Below, piece by piece: positions 25,609 to 37,417 of a stretch of 64,000 bases of DNA. The stretch covers positions 1-64,000 of the forward strand of contig JAOTOM010004012.1 in the NCBI GenBank assembly GCA_034440615.1, read 5' to 3'. Source of the DNA: Ashinkailepas kermadecensis. Its lineage: Eukaryota; Arthropoda; Thecostraca; Neolepadidae. The position numbers were made by a program, and so were the translations under genes. Each line of letters begins with the position of its first letter. Within the stretch, counting starts at the first letter, position 1. The notes under the pieces were generated by a model. That model did not search any database, was not told the origin of the DNA, and saw only the letters and a program-made list of their open reading frames with translations.

Positions 25609-25830
25609 CCTCCTGCAACGACAGACACCCTCTCAAGCTGGCAATTTAAAAACAGTACCTGCAGCCAAGGGCGTATATAGGACCATAAAATGATGTCCTC
25701 TTGAGCCTCGAATCTTTTTTTTCATTTTGCACCTCACTCGGCTTGAAGTTAAAGCGGCTGCTTCTTAGGAATGCCACCAGGGCGACGGTTGTCGCAGTGC
25801 TTAACACCGGTGGTGCGTGTTTACTGAAAA
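24033..25830. other. unique sequence with MITE-like patches and microsatellite
   Basis: A G-rich patch at about 24855-24960 has the edge phrase CTCAGGATTTTCTTAAGGGG, reminiscent of the other remnants. A (TA)n followed by (GT)n microsatellite lies at 25552-25608. No gene supported. Confidence 0.4.
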
Positions 25831-26057
25831 TAGTCTGGGGTACGTGTGAATCCGACTGCGATGGCGACTCCGACATAGTCTGGGGTACGTGTGAATCCGA
25901 CTCCGATGGCGACTCCGACATAGTCTGGGGTACGTGTGAATCCGACTCCGATGGCGACTCCGACATAGTCTGGGGTACGTGTGAATCCGACTCCGATGGC
26001 GACTCCGACATAGTCTGGGGTACGTGTGAATCCGACTCCGATGGCGCCTCCGACATT
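25831..26057. repeat. 45-bp minisatellite, 5 copies
   Basis: TAGTCTGGGGTACGTGTG begins copies at 25831, 25876, 25921, 25966 and 26011. It reads through in frame on both strands because 45 is a multiple of three. The + strand peptide is Asp/Ser-rich. No family is recognised, so it is treated as a repeat and not a gene. Confidence 0.95.
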
Positions 26058-26124
26058 GCCCTCCCGTCCGAGGGCAGGTCACATCATCTGACCGCTCGGG
26101 CGCACACATCGCTCCGCCACTCGA

Positions 26125-26250
26125 CCTATTGCCACTTCTCGGTCATTGACCTATTGCCACTTCTCGGTCATTAACCTATCGCCACTTCTCGGTCATTGAC
26201 CTGTTGCCACTTCTCGGTCATTGACCTATTACCACTCGTCGGTCAGTAGC
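26125..26250. repeat. 25-bp repeat, 5 copies
   Basis: CCTATTGCCACTTCTCGGTC begins copies every 25 bases from 26125. Later copies diverge (CCTGTTGCC, CCTATTACC). Confidence 0.95.
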
Positions 26251-27036
26251 CTATTGCCTCTCCTCAGATATCTTGCTGCACGGCTCGTTGGAATCGCTCG
26301 ACAGACATTGATCTGCTGCCAGGACCTCTGGTCAATGACCTCCCTGCCAGGACCTGAGGTCAATGACCTGCCTGATTGGTATTCAACCAGCCCATGCCTG
26401 CTCTCGGCTGGGAGACTTCAACGGAATGAACTGGGGTTTATTGGTCAACCTTTTTCGGAAAAGGACTTTCTCAAGACTATCTGATGAACCATAAATATGG
26501 ACAAGTAATACTGATGTTCAGGGATGGGTGAAGCATGTCATTTACAGAATGCTGTGCTTATCATTGCCTTTTACGCATTCTGCTCTTTCCACACTACAGC
26601 ACAGATCTTTCCCCACTTTACCCGACTGCAGCACAGCCCTCTCGGTTTCAGAAGAACACTGCGCAGTTTCTCAATTCGAATCCATCAATTTCTCAATTTA
26701 AATACTCAATTGTCTTATCTCTTGCAGTGGATATTGTTCATGGAACCACTGGATGGTGCAGATGCAATGGCGCAGGTGCAATTGTAGCGCAACAAATAAT
26801 CACTGGATAACTGAGGTGAACGAAACCAGCATGTCAAATGCTTATCACCGTGCGGTAAGTTAGCATGGGACAAAGGTATAAGGTGTTGATTTTTGTTTCC
26901 TTTTGTAAGATGAGCAAGCTAGCACACTTGCAAGTATCCTTCTCTGAACAACGAAAACATCCATTCCTCGCAGGTATGCCACGATGAGAAGTTGTCTGCT
27001 CCTTCCGTGTCTGCGATCTTCGTTCCTAGCACAGGG
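26251..27036. other. unique sequence, no supported gene
   Basis: No recognised feature apart from short duplicated phrases (GACCT(C/G)(C/T)CTGCCAGGACCT) around 26310-26370. Confidence 0.4.
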
Positions 27037-27195
27037 ACTGGTATGTTCCCCACACAGAGACTGGTATGTTCTTTGTACAGGGACTGGTATGTTCCCCACA
27101 CAAATACTGGTATGTTCTTTGTACAGGGACTGGTATGTTCCCCGCACAGGAACTGGTACTTTCTTCGTACAGAAATTGTATGTTCCTGACATTGA
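27037..27195. repeat. 23-bp repeat with alternating 46-bp dimers
   Basis: ACTGGTATGTTC begins units at 27037, 27060, 27083 and so on. Two types alternate strictly: one continues CCCACACA, the other TTTGTACA. The higher-order unit is therefore 46 bp. About 6.5 monomers. Confidence 0.9.
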
Positions 27196-28080
27196 AATAT
27201 TTTTGGGGGAAATCATTCCCCTCCCTCCCCTTCGCTCTCTCTTCAATCTTCCCTCTCCCTCTCACCCGCTCACTCACTCACTCACTCACTCCTCGCTGTC
27301 TTCCTTTCTCCCTTTCTCCTTCTCTCCATCTCTCCCTCCGTTTCTCTGTCACTCTGTACCTCATTTGTGGACGATTTTTGGCAGTTCCCCGGCCTGTCTG
27401 TGATAGAGGGCGCATTCGTTACGTCGGAAATTCCCGTACGTGGAGAAGAAAATTCCTGGACGAATCGTTGCTTTCTTTGCCGGCGCCAATTCACGTCAAA
27501 TGAGCACTGCTGCTTAGATATGGCTTAATGAAAATACAGGCACACTTAGTTCCTATACATCTATGCTATAATCTTAAAAATTGCACATCTGTGAATTTTT
27601 CTTGTTGGCAGGGTTCTTAGCGTGAATGCAGAAAATGATCTGATTGTAGCACCGTTCAACAACAGTAGTTTGTCAGATGTGGCCAGATGGTCAGGCAGAT
27701 GACGCCATCGATCATCTAATGATGAGTGCCGCAGCTTAAGCTGCAAGGTAGACGATTTGTTTTGATATACATTGATGTAATGCACTGGTATTGTTTGTTC
27801 GCGTCCCTCTGCTGGGCGTCGACATCCTGCCGAGAAGGTGAAGTAATGTCAGCTGAGTCTTCGATTCCCCAATTTCACGCGGAATTGCACAGGAAATGTC
27901 ACATGCAATCCGTACAGAACGCCGGACTGCACGGAAGTGGTGGAATTCCCCGTGGAATACACGCAAAACAAAGATCTCAACCTAGGAATGACAGGAACCT
28001 ATCTGACACAGCCACGCGGAGAACTGAGGTACCCTTCACCCCCCAGCCGGTTATCTGTCGGTGTGTGCCGTTTTTGGCGT
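27196..28080. other. unique sequence with pyrimidine-rich tract
   Basis: Positions 27215-27350 are C/T-rich on the + strand with (CACT)n. The rest has no supported gene. Confidence 0.45.
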
Positions 28081-28400
28081 CCGGACGCGGCCCATCCTGG
28101 CTCTGGGCTCTGATTCAGCACCAGCCGGCCAGTCGGACACGTGAGCCGGTCCGGCCGGCCAGTGTAGGCCGCCGTCGACCCGGGCCCACCGCGCAGCCTC
28201 CATTTTGCGGCCCGGCCTCCTCGGCCCGTGGTGGCTGTGTTTAAATATGGCCGCGGCGCGTCTTGCGCGCCGCTCGCGCTGGCCGCGCTCCCGCCATCGA
28301 TTGCAGATAAATGGCGCGAAGCGGGAGCGTTCGTCACCGCGGCAGACGGCTACACCTTATTTCCCCATCGGGGGATCGCTGCGGATTCCGGATAATTCCG
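28081..28400. promoter_or_regulatory. GC-rich, CpG-rich island
   Basis: Dense in CG dinucleotides and GGCCGG phrases, with CCATTTTGCGG and TTTAAATATGGCCGCG near 28200-28256. These resemble YY1-type and TATA-like motifs. No transcript or coding exon is visible. A promoter role is only an inference from base composition. Confidence 0.25.
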
Positions 28401-28427
28401 AGGCGATGTGCAGAACAGGCGCAGGTG

Positions 28428-28950
28428 CAGGTGTACATGTAGAGGTGTACATGTAGAGGTGTACATGTAGAGGTGTACATGTAGAGGTGTACATGTAGAG
28501 GTGTACATGTGCAGATGGACATGTAGAGGTGTACATGTACAGGTGGACATGTACAGATGGACATGTAGAGGTGGACATGTGCAGGTGTACATGCAGAGGT
28601 GGACATGTACAGATGGACATGTAGAGGTGGACATGTGCAGGTGTACATGCAGAGGTGGACATGTACAGGTGGACATGTGTAGGTGTACATGTACAGATGG
28701 ACATGTACAGGTGTACATATACAGGTGGACATGTAGAGGTGTACATGTAGAGGTGTACATGTAGAGGTGTACATGTAGAGGTGTACATGTAGAGGTGTAC
28801 ATGTGGAGGTGTACATGTACAGGTGTACATGTAGAGGTGTACATGTAGAGGTGTACATGTACAGATGGACATGTATAGGTGTACATGTAGAGGTGTACAT
28901 GTACAGGTGGACATGTACAGATGGACATGTAGAGGTGTACATGTACAGGC
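28428..28950. repeat. 12-bp minisatellite, about 44 copies
   Basis: The unit GTACATGTAGAG varies as TGTACAGATGGAC or GTGGACATGTGCAG, giving a patterned mix of three or four subtypes. The unit is a multiple of three with no stops, so very long frames (up to 241 codons, - strand) run through. I regard them as artefacts. Confidence 0.97.
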
Positions 28951-28954
28951 ACTG

Positions 28955-29409
28955 CCTTCCAGATCCCAAAACATGGGCAAGCCCATAAGATTGTTTAATA
29001 CAACGAAGAATGGCTCTTAGATGCTCCTGGGTTTTAGACATTGCGTGTAAAGAAAGCATACGACCTTCAATATACCAGGAGGTGCTGAGTTGACATCAAA
29101 AGTAACGTAACAAGCCCATAAGGGACACATTGAACCAAAGGTTAAATTGCATTTTTCAGACCTACTATTGTTCTTATTTGAGAGTTTGGGGAGGGAACGC
29201 TTATTTGCCATTGTAGTGCAAACGCACTTTAGAGTCTGTCCGTCTCCCCGCGACCCCTGATAAGAGTTTCTGCGTCGCCTAAAATGTGTTGAGTACACTC
29301 AACAACACAGTGCTCTGGGAGACTTAGGACGGATTTCGGCAGGCAAACGTGCAAACGGTTGCTTGAAATTTCAAAGATACCCGAAGATTTGTAAGGATTA
29401 CGTCACTGT
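28955..29409. other. unique sequence, no supported gene
   Basis: Nothing recognised. Confidence 0.4.
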
Positions 29410-29690
29410 GATCGACTTAAGCCGACTGTGTGATGTGAATCGATGCGGTTGACTTACACGGACATCATGGTGTGAATCGATGTGGTCGACTTAAACTGAC
29501 TGTGTGATGTGAATCGATGTGAACGTCTTAAGCCGACTGTGTGATGTGAATCGATGTGGTCGACTTACACGGGCAGTACGATGTGAATCGATGTGAACGT
29601 CTTAAGCCGACTGTGTGATGTGAATCGATGCGGTCGACTTACACGGACAGCATGGTGTGAATCGATGTGGTCGACTTAAGTTTCAATGTA
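29410..29690. repeat. 37-bp minisatellite, 7 copies
   Basis: GTGAATCGATG starts at 29435, 29472, 29509, 29546, 29583, 29620 and 29657, exactly 37 bp apart. Two alternative joining segments (GGTCGACTTA-type and GAACGTCTTA-type) are interleaved. Unrelated in sequence to the 37-bp array at 15 kb. Confidence 0.95.
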
Positions 29691-29756
29691 GAATGTTCAT
29701 AGATTTTGAGAAAGTTGCCGTATTGTGATAATTTTTCATAAAACAAAAAAGGTTTG

Positions 29757-30052
29757 GTTAATTTGCATTGTTTTCCCATACTGAATTTGCATTGTTTTCC
29801 CATACTGAATTTGCATTGTTTTCCCATACTGAATTTGCATTGTTTTCCCATACTGAATTTGCATTGTTTTCCCATACTGAATTTGCATTGTTTTCCCATA
29901 CTTAATTTGCATTGTTTTCCCATACTGAATTTGCGTTGTTTTCCCATACTGAATTTGAATTGTTTTCCCATACTGAATTTGCATTGTTTTCCCATACTGA
30001 ATTTGCATTGTTTTCCCATACTGAATTTGCATTGTTTTCCCATACTGAATTC
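29757..30052. repeat. 24-bp minisatellite, about 12 copies
   Basis: ATTTGCATTGTTTTCCCATA recurs every 24 bp. Copies differ by single substitutions (CTTAATTTGC, TTTGCGTTG, TTTGAATTG). It reads through on both strands. Confidence 0.97.
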
Positions 30053-30659
30053 GTCAGACTCAGTCGGACACTGAGTGACTCCATCCACCACCGAAAAAAA
30101 TGGCAAAAACATTTCGATCTTTTAAATCTAGCAACCTCAAATCAATTACTTATTGACCATCCGATGTTAAAATGTTCGAAAATGGATAGCCAGGCGGGCT
30201 GGCATTCAGAATAAGTAGGTGTATAGATGGTAACTCCCACGATATACCAGATCTTCTAACCCTTCTTGGGACCCAGCTGCTGCTACCTGCCTATTGGACG
30301 CAAATCCCCTCTTTGTCATCCTCAGAGGAGTTTGTAATCGGGAGTGGCGGAACCATGGATCAGCAAGATGACTCATTGGGTAGCTCAGCACGGCTCACCT
30401 TCAGACGACCGACCGTGATCGTCATGTGCGGATCTAATAATAACGCCGACGGCTCGTTTGACGGTGAGCTGTGATAATGGTCGTGGAGACGTTTTGCTGC
30501 TCCGGCATTGTTCCAACTGACCGCTGATGCGGTGTTCTGGAGGCGATAATGCCGCCAGTTTTGCGATGACGACCGGGCTCGATGGTGCCTGGTTATAGTG
30601 TCGTAAACCTCCGACACGTTGCCTCTTCTCGTACCCTTTACGGCCGTACAGTTGACCCT
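30053..30659. other. unique sequence, no supported gene
   Basis: Nothing recognised. Confidence 0.4.
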
Positions 30660-31105
30660 TTACCGTTTGACGACACACAGCCTTTACAGGCACGGACATT
30701 TTCGGACGGGGTGAGGCGCTCAGCTGAGGCTGCGATGCCACAGCAGTCGTGGGTGCGTCAGGGGGTGCGGGCGGCACGCGGTCGGCCGGCCAAGCGGACG
30801 GCCGCAATAAAATGGCGGCCGTTGACCTGTGGCGGGCGTGCCGGCGCCGCGGCCCCACACCACCGCCACGACAGCCGTGTCCGGCTCGGTAACTCACCCA
30901 CATGGCCGCGGCGACCCCGCTCCGTGCGCCACCCCTCACTGGCCGCCAGCGCCGGCACCGTTGCACGTGCACTCGCCGCCGTCGGCCGACTAGTCGGCCT
31001 CGCCGTGCAACGGCCGGCCGCGCCGCCACCGCTGGCGGCGGCGGCGCGTCGGCCTGCCGGCCCCCGGACACCGCACGCAGTGGCGGCGGCCGGTGGCGAC
31101 TGGTG
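30660..31105. promoter_or_regulatory. GC-rich, CpG-rich island
   Basis: Strongly CpG-rich. AAAATGGCGGCC at about 30809 resembles a YY1 site, a motif known at metazoan promoters. Open frames exist on both strands only because stops are rare at this composition. No neighbouring gene was found to support a promoter call. Confidence 0.25.
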
Positions 31106-32149
31106 ATGACCTAGGCGGCCACCCGCCGTCCGTGCATACGGTAGACAAACATGCAGAGACCTTGCCTGAGATTGAATTCGAAAATAATTCCCCAAAAGCG
31201 GCCACGTGGTCTGGTTCTTCATAAAATGATTTCCAAGCTTCGCTCTACATGTGATCTATCGGCGCCGCCACACATTTTGTATAGGGTGGGGACGGGAAAA
31301 TGTGATGTGATTTATCCATGCAACTTAATAGTAGGCGCAGTGTTGAGTTTCACGAAGCTCAGGGGGAGGTCTTCCTTGTTCCCCATGGTGATGACGCTCA
31401 TGAGTGATATCCAGCAATATGGTAGTCGTAAGTTGTTTACAGAAGTAAATTCATCTCGTCGTTGGACCATTCCCCGAACAGTAAAATATTTCGTTCTGGC
31501 GGTGATTTTCGAGCACGGCAAAATGTCTCCTGGACTTCATCCCGCTTGTCGTAGTTCGATTCACCCATATCAAGCAGCAGGCTGCGCTTCAAACATCCGG
31601 CGGCGCGGCTAACCGCAGATCAGGTCAACCAAACTTCTTCCAGGTCGTGTCACGCAGAGGATGGTCAAGTGGTCAGGCACCGGTGGCGGTAGCACCGCTG
31701 GACGGACGTCTCTGACGTGAAGAGATGACTGCACGCACGACAGAATTCCTTCCTGCGGAGAAGCAGACTTACGAGACATGCAATTAGCATCCCTATAACA
31801 TTATTCCAACCGTGAGATATACATGTCTGTGAATCTGTTGTTTACGTACCCATGAGCAGGAGTACCGGAAGCGTCTGCCTGACCTGATGTGACTACGCTC
31901 AGCACCCTTACGCACATAAAAATAAGGAGTGAGTCGCGGGACTTCCAGCAAAGAGATGGGAAGCAGTCAATTCAGGTTAATCACACAAGCAACCCCTCGA
32001 AGTGCGAGGCGGAATACTGACCAAAGGGCAGGGCGCATTCGTATATAAAACAGATTGCGTGACTCTCCATTACTTCATCAAATCTAAACTGCAAGCACTA
32101 TTAGAAGCCATTCGTCATTGGTCAGGCCTTGATCGGACGAGGAAAATGA
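31106..32149. other. unique sequence, no supported gene
   Basis: An open frame at 31151-31612 (+, 153 codons) shows no family I recognise. No array or RNA gene. Confidence 0.4.
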
Positions 32150-33400
32150 GCAGGCTGGGGCTCCCCTGCTGCGGGAACATGGGTGGTCTGTGGGGTTCCC
32201 CTGCTGCGGGAACACGGGCGGGCCTAGGCTACACTACTGCAGGAACATGGGCGGTCTGTGGGGTTCCCCTGCTGCAGGAACATGGACGGTCTGTGGGGTT
32301 TCCCTGCTGCAGGAACATGGACGGTCTGTGGGGTTCCCCTGCTGCGGGAACACGGGCGGGCCTAGGCTACACTACTGCAGGAACATGGGCGGTCTGTGGG
32401 GCTCCCCTGCTGCAGGAACATGGGCGGTATGTGTGGCTCCCCTGCTGCAGGAACATGGACGGTCTGTGGGGTTCCCCTGCTGCGGGAACACGGGCGGGCC
32501 TAGGCTACACTACTGCAGGAACATGGGCGGTCTGTGGGGCTCCCCTGCTGCAGGAACATGGGCGGTATGTGTGGCTCCCCTGCTGCAGGAACATGGACGG
32601 TCTGTGGGGCTCCCCTGCTGCAGGAACATGGGCGGTATGTGTGGCTCCCCTGCTGCAGGAACATGGACGGTCTGTGGGGCTCCCCTGCTGCAGGAACATG
32701 GGCGGTCTGTGGGGCTCCCCTGCTGCAGGAACATGGGCGGTCTGTGGGGCTCCCTTGCTACAGGAACAGGGGCGGGCCTAGGCTACACTGCTGCAGCAAC
32801 ATGGGCGGTATGTGGGGCTCCCCTGCTGCGGGAACAGGGGCGGGCCTAGGCTACACTGCTGCAGGAACAGGAGCGGTCTGTGGGGCTCCCCTGCTGCAGG
32901 AACAGGGGCGGTCTGTGGGGCTCCCTTGCTGCAGGAACATGGGCGGTCTGTGGGGCTCCCTTGCTGCAGGAACATGGGCGGTCTGTGGGGCACTCCTGCT
33001 GCGGGAACATGGGCGGTCTGTGAGGCTCACCTGCTGCGGGAACAGGGGCGGTCTGTGGGGCTCCCCTGCTGCGGGAACAGGGGCGGTCTGTGGGGCTACA
33101 CTACTGCAGGAACATGGGCGGTCTGTGAGGCTACACTACTGCAGGAACATGGGCGGTCTGTGAGGCTCCACTGTTGCGGGAACAGGGGCGGTCTGTGGGG
33201 CTACACTACTGCAGGAACATGGACGATCTGTGAGGCTACACTACTGCGGGAACAGGGGCGGGCCTAGGCTACACTACTGCGGGAACAGGGGCGGGCCTAG
33301 GCTACACTACTGCGGGAACAGGGGCGGGCCTAGGCTACACTACTGCAGGAATAGGAGCGGTCTATGGGGCTCCCCTGCTGCAAGAACATGAGTAGGCTAT
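32150..33400. repeat. 34-bp minisatellite, about 36 copies, with higher-order structure
   Basis: Units contain CTGCTGC(G/A)GGAACA and one of two joining types: GGGCGGTCTGTGGGGCTCCC or GGGCGGGCCTAGGCTACAC. The second type starts at 32216, 32354 and 32492, that is every 138 bp, giving a four-monomer higher-order repeat at the left end. Farther right that type occurs at other spacings (69 bp, then three in a row at 33 bp from about 33256). Frames of 259 and 219 codons are products of the repeat. Confidence 0.95.
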
Positions 33401-35212
33401 CGGCTCTCCTACTGCAGGCACAGGAGCGGGCACCACACCCAAACAGGGAACTTACGCGCTGACCATAACTGCGGCTCTCGGCAGCCTGCAGACATGCACC
33501 TCATTGCGTCTAATTTTCGCTCAAATGCAGGAATGTCATAAATAAGCAACGGCTATTTCCATAATTCGTCACAGTCTGCAGCGGATTCAGCCTGGGAGTT
33601 TAGAGGAATGGAGGGATGGCAAACCTCGTGATGACGTTCGCATGGGAAAAAAGAAGGGAAGACTGGAGCATTGGTCACACTTCTGCGGTTGACTTGTGGT
33701 TAAAGCCCAGGTAGATTCCCACGTGTAGGTTAAGGCACGAATGATCGCAATAGTGAGGCGAATCACCTGAGGATCTTGAAAGGATTTCATTACATAATAT
33801 CTAATTTCAGAAAGCTATTCTAACTCGCAAAAAGTGCCTAGGTTTCTGCAGGTTGAAACTTCGGTGTCCTTCACAAAGAGCTTCGAAAGAACATTCCTCA
33901 TTTCCAAGGAACATATGTTCTTTGCATACAAAGAATGAACCTTGAGGCAGTGGATAAGCACAAGTGGGTCCTGGAGATATTGATTGAACTCGAATTATAA
34001 TTTGTTGTGGACATTTAAATATTATATAATTGGTGGAAATAACCATGTTACGATGAACGGAAAGCTTCAAGAGGGAATCCCCCTTCCAAGCCTTGCGCAT
34101 TTCATAATGATGTTAGGCAAGGAAAAGTATAAAGGATGGAAATGCCCTTTCCCACCCCTGCAATATATATCTGACTTATACTACTGTTGGCATATTGGCT
34201 TGGAATGAAGAGGAGGTAGGAAAAAATGGCACATCATAGCAAAATATTTACCTACGTGTGCTATGCATTGAGTAAGGCAGGAATGCCAGGCCACATAAGT
34301 AAAGGGCACTATAGTATGCTTAAGTCATTCCGGTGAGATCCTCACACCCTGTCTCGGAGGGAGGGGGCGTCATTTTATACCCCCTCTAAATTCCAAACTA
34401 AACGTTGCACTAAAACGAAAGTTGTGACTTCAGAAAGCGTTCGACGAGCAGGGCCCAAAGCCACCCCAAAATTGTATCCCCAAAAAGTGACGTCACTAAA
34501 AGCTGTTCCCACTAAAAGCACGGTCATCTCTTACAGGCTATCAGAACAAACAGGATGAACTTGCCTAAAACACAGTCATCTCCTACAGGATACGAGAACA
34601 AACATGACGAACGTACCTAAAAACAGTCATCTCTTAAAAGCCAGTCATCAACTACAATCTTAAAAGTTGACGGGGTAGCTGACAGAACGGGGACCGAGGA
34701 GTGTGTTTTGGCTAATCGAGCACAAAAAGAACTAGTTATGACCACGGCTGGCGAAATATAGTACGTTCCGAGGACCAGGATATTATAGAACAGAAACCAA
34801 ATTGAATCGTCTTACAGAGCAACATAAGTGCATGACATAATGGTTTCATTCCAAATGAAGATTAGTCAAGAACAAATGCATTGAACCTTGAACAGAAGGA
34901 ATATATAAAATATAAATCAACGGTAATTCCATGCAACTAATTTCCAGCATATCACAGAGCTCAGCATAAATGCTGCGTGAGAACATTGGCTTCCAATAGC
35001 TATCAAAAACAATGCTTGGAAGTGCGCACTACTTATTTTGGGTATGGACTTGCAATTTTGTAATCTTTCGAAGCTAGCCCCTTTAGTTCCCAGCTGTTCG
35101 CCTTGCATGGCGTTTTTAGGAGCCGTTTCACTCTGCCGCCGTGGGAGGAACGTCCGCTAAATGGGCCTGCATCAGTATGAACACCTCAAGCCGAGGCTCA
35201 GACGTGGATGAC
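33401..35212. other. unique sequence, no supported gene
   Basis: A diverged local triplication of a roughly 58-bp phrase with CAGTCATCTC(T/C)TA is seen at 34500-34640. A MITE-like G-rich patch lies near 34355-34380. No gene. Confidence 0.4.
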
Positions 35213-35545
35213 CGAATCACTGTCAGGGTCGTGTCTGTCCACATTGAAGAAGGTTCGGCCAGAATCGCTGTCAGGGTCGTGTCTGTCCACATTGAAGAAG
35301 GGCCGGCCAGAATCGCTGTGAGGGTCGTGTCTGTCCACATTGAAGAAGGTCCAGCCCGAATCGCTGTGAGGGTCGTGTCTGTCCACATTGAAGAAGGGCC
35401 GGCCCGAATCGCTGTGAAGGTCGTGTCTGTTCACATTGAAGAAGGGCCGGCCAGAATCGCTGTGAAGGCCGTGTCTGTCCACATTGAAGAAGGGCCGGCC
35501 TGAATCGCTGTCAGTGTCGTCCACATTGAAGAAGGTCCGCTCCAC
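35213..35545. repeat. 48-bp minisatellite, 7 copies
   Basis: GTCGTGTCTGTCCACATTG starts at 35228 and recurs every 48 bp to 35516. Each copy ends in a GGCC(A/C)GAATCGCTGT block. Open in frame on both strands (120 codons each way). The mirror frames on both strands argue against coding. Confidence 0.96.
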
Positions 35546-36164
35546 TGTTGTCGCTGGCACTGGCAATTGTTACCGGCATCTTCAGAGCTGGACACTGAGC
35601 CGTGAAGGCCTCTGACGAGCAGCTTCGCAAGCTGTCGACGTTCGTTGTTGATCGCCCCCGGTGCAAGAACGTCCACCGCTGTATAATTAACTCGTGCATA
35701 TCGTTAAAGTGTGCAAAGTTCTGAATTCAATGTACTGGATAAATATACGGTGCAGTTTATTTATTGTTTCATGATTAGCTTCAATGTGTGGATAGTTGCA
35801 TGGGCAGGCATAATTAGAGTTCCATACAAAATGGACTCTCACTATTTCTGCGTTGCTCTCCAGCACCCAGAATTGAAGTCCTATCTATAACTTAAAAACA
35901 CCACATGAAGCATAGCTCCTTGGCCACACATTTGCACTTCATTCGCAACAACAAACATTTCTGGGTTTACGCAGCCGTTGAGCAGAGGTAGTTTCTTTAG
36001 TTATTTATTTTAGTCCGGATATCGGGCAAGTTACGCGCTGCTGGGTCAGGCTACAACATTGCAAAATCAATGGGAAGACTTGGAAAGTGAAGTTCAGAAA
36101 ACTTCCAAGCAAAACATAGTTGTTGTCTTTGAATGCTGTCACCACTATGAAAACCTTTATTGAG
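35546..36164. other. unique sequence, no supported gene
   Basis: AT-rich. Nothing recognised. Confidence 0.4.
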
Positions 36165-36480
36165 TTGTCGTCTCGGTAGCTCAGTTGGTTAGATTGCTGG
36201 CCTGCACTGGTCTCTCCTGTCCTGGCAAGACAGGGTTCGAGTCGCTTCACGCGCTCGCATTTAGCCCGCGGCTGGGAGGGTCGGGTGGCAACTGGCCCGA
36301 TAAGGCCGGGGACGAGCTATAGGTGGTGTTGGTGCATTGGCGGCGAGCTAAACCCTCGGTCAAAATTCCGGCGTAGAACTCGAATTCATGGATGTGGTGT
36401 CGGGGCCAAGGTTCACGCCACAAGCTGGGCTTCGCAATATAATTATGGTCCTTAAAGCCACCCCAGCAAGAATTTGGAAT
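36165..36480 (+). mobile_element. tRNA-derived SINE, best-preserved copy
   Basis: The head carries RNA polymerase III promoter boxes: A box TAGCTCAGTTGG (about 36177) and B box GGTTCGAGTCG (about 36234). Between them lies a perfect stem-loop, CCTGTC / loop CTGGCAA / GACAGG (36216-36234). The body runs through blocks shared with the copy at 59.2 kb: CGCTCGCATTTAGCCC, CAACTGGC, GGCCGGGGACGAGCTA, GTCAAAATTC and GGTTCACGC. It ends near an ATATAATTATGGTCCTTAAAG tail. Extra bases between the A box and the stem mean the head cannot fold as a normal tRNA. I do not recognise a named SINE family. Confidence 0.85.
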
Positions 36481-37415
36481 ATAATTATTTCGTTTAGCAA
36501 ACTTGTGGAAAATTTGCGTTGTCATGAACATCAACAGGCCAAGCTGCCCAGTTAACTAAATTAAACGCCCAACAATCACGTTTTTCGAATTTTACTCTGG
36601 TTTCATTGGGTTTCCTGTAGTACATCTAATCCCACACAAAGTGATAGAACTTTCCCCATGGTCCGAAAATTACATGATTGAGGCATCTCAATACTGGTTG
36701 TTATGTAGGAACACTGCTGTGTTGTGCTGTATAATGCATGCAGCTATGGTGGCCATGTATGCACAAGTGAAACAAGTGTGTTGTGACAGCAAGCAAAGAA
36801 GAGCAGACAAAGACAAATTATGCTTCCGATAGCAAAAGTAACCAATGATTCCAAATTATACGTTTTGGTGCTTATTTTCACTGACAGATATCCCAATGAA
36901 ATATTTTCTGTTGTAGCGTATCACATAGTTATGTTATTTTCCACTTGATTCCGTTTTGTTCTAACTTGGTTTTTATATGGCAACTGACACCCGCAATGCT
37001 CAAGGTCCAGGTTTCCCCTGCATTTTCGTGCAATTTTGTCAGGTCACCGGTACCCCTCGTCAGCCCGTGCCACAATGTACAGGCCAGGGTGTTCCTGGAT
37101 CCAACGTGTCAGAAATTACAGAACAGGCAATGGTAAATTTGATGGTGTATTCATTTAACGCCACCCACTGAATAGTGTTGAACATATGCCTGGCGCCGTT
37201 GATATATTCAATGGTCTCAAAAGCGCCACTTCGGCACCCATTCCATCCGTTCGTATTTATGGCAATACTGTGGATGGCATAGCAAATTAAGAAACTAATG
37301 GCAGATAATATGGGTGTATGCTTGGGGAATTCATACTTAAGCCGAAGTAAAAACGCACGCAAGATGGCCAACCGTTCATCTGCGCCGTGCACTGAAGCCG
37401 TTCCCTTCCGTTCGT
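36481..37415. other. unique sequence, no supported gene
   Basis: Nothing recognised on either strand. Confidence 0.4.
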
Positions 37416-37417
37416 CT

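Noticed and set aside
28334..29059. 241-codon - strand frame rich in Cys/Thr/Pro/His/Val that resembles a secreted repeat protein
   Set aside because: It is a product of the 12-bp array. Its sequence outside the array is unrelated on each side and there is no signal peptide or conserved start.
35128..35566. Asp/Phe/Asn repeat protein on the - strand of the 48-bp array
   Set aside because: The + strand is equally open over the same bases and both peptides follow the 48-bp unit exactly, as expected from a repeat.
36165..36250. Functional tRNA gene
   Set aside because: About 20 extra bases lie between the A box and the stem-loop, no acceptor stem closes, and the shared body at 59.2 kb shows it is a SINE.
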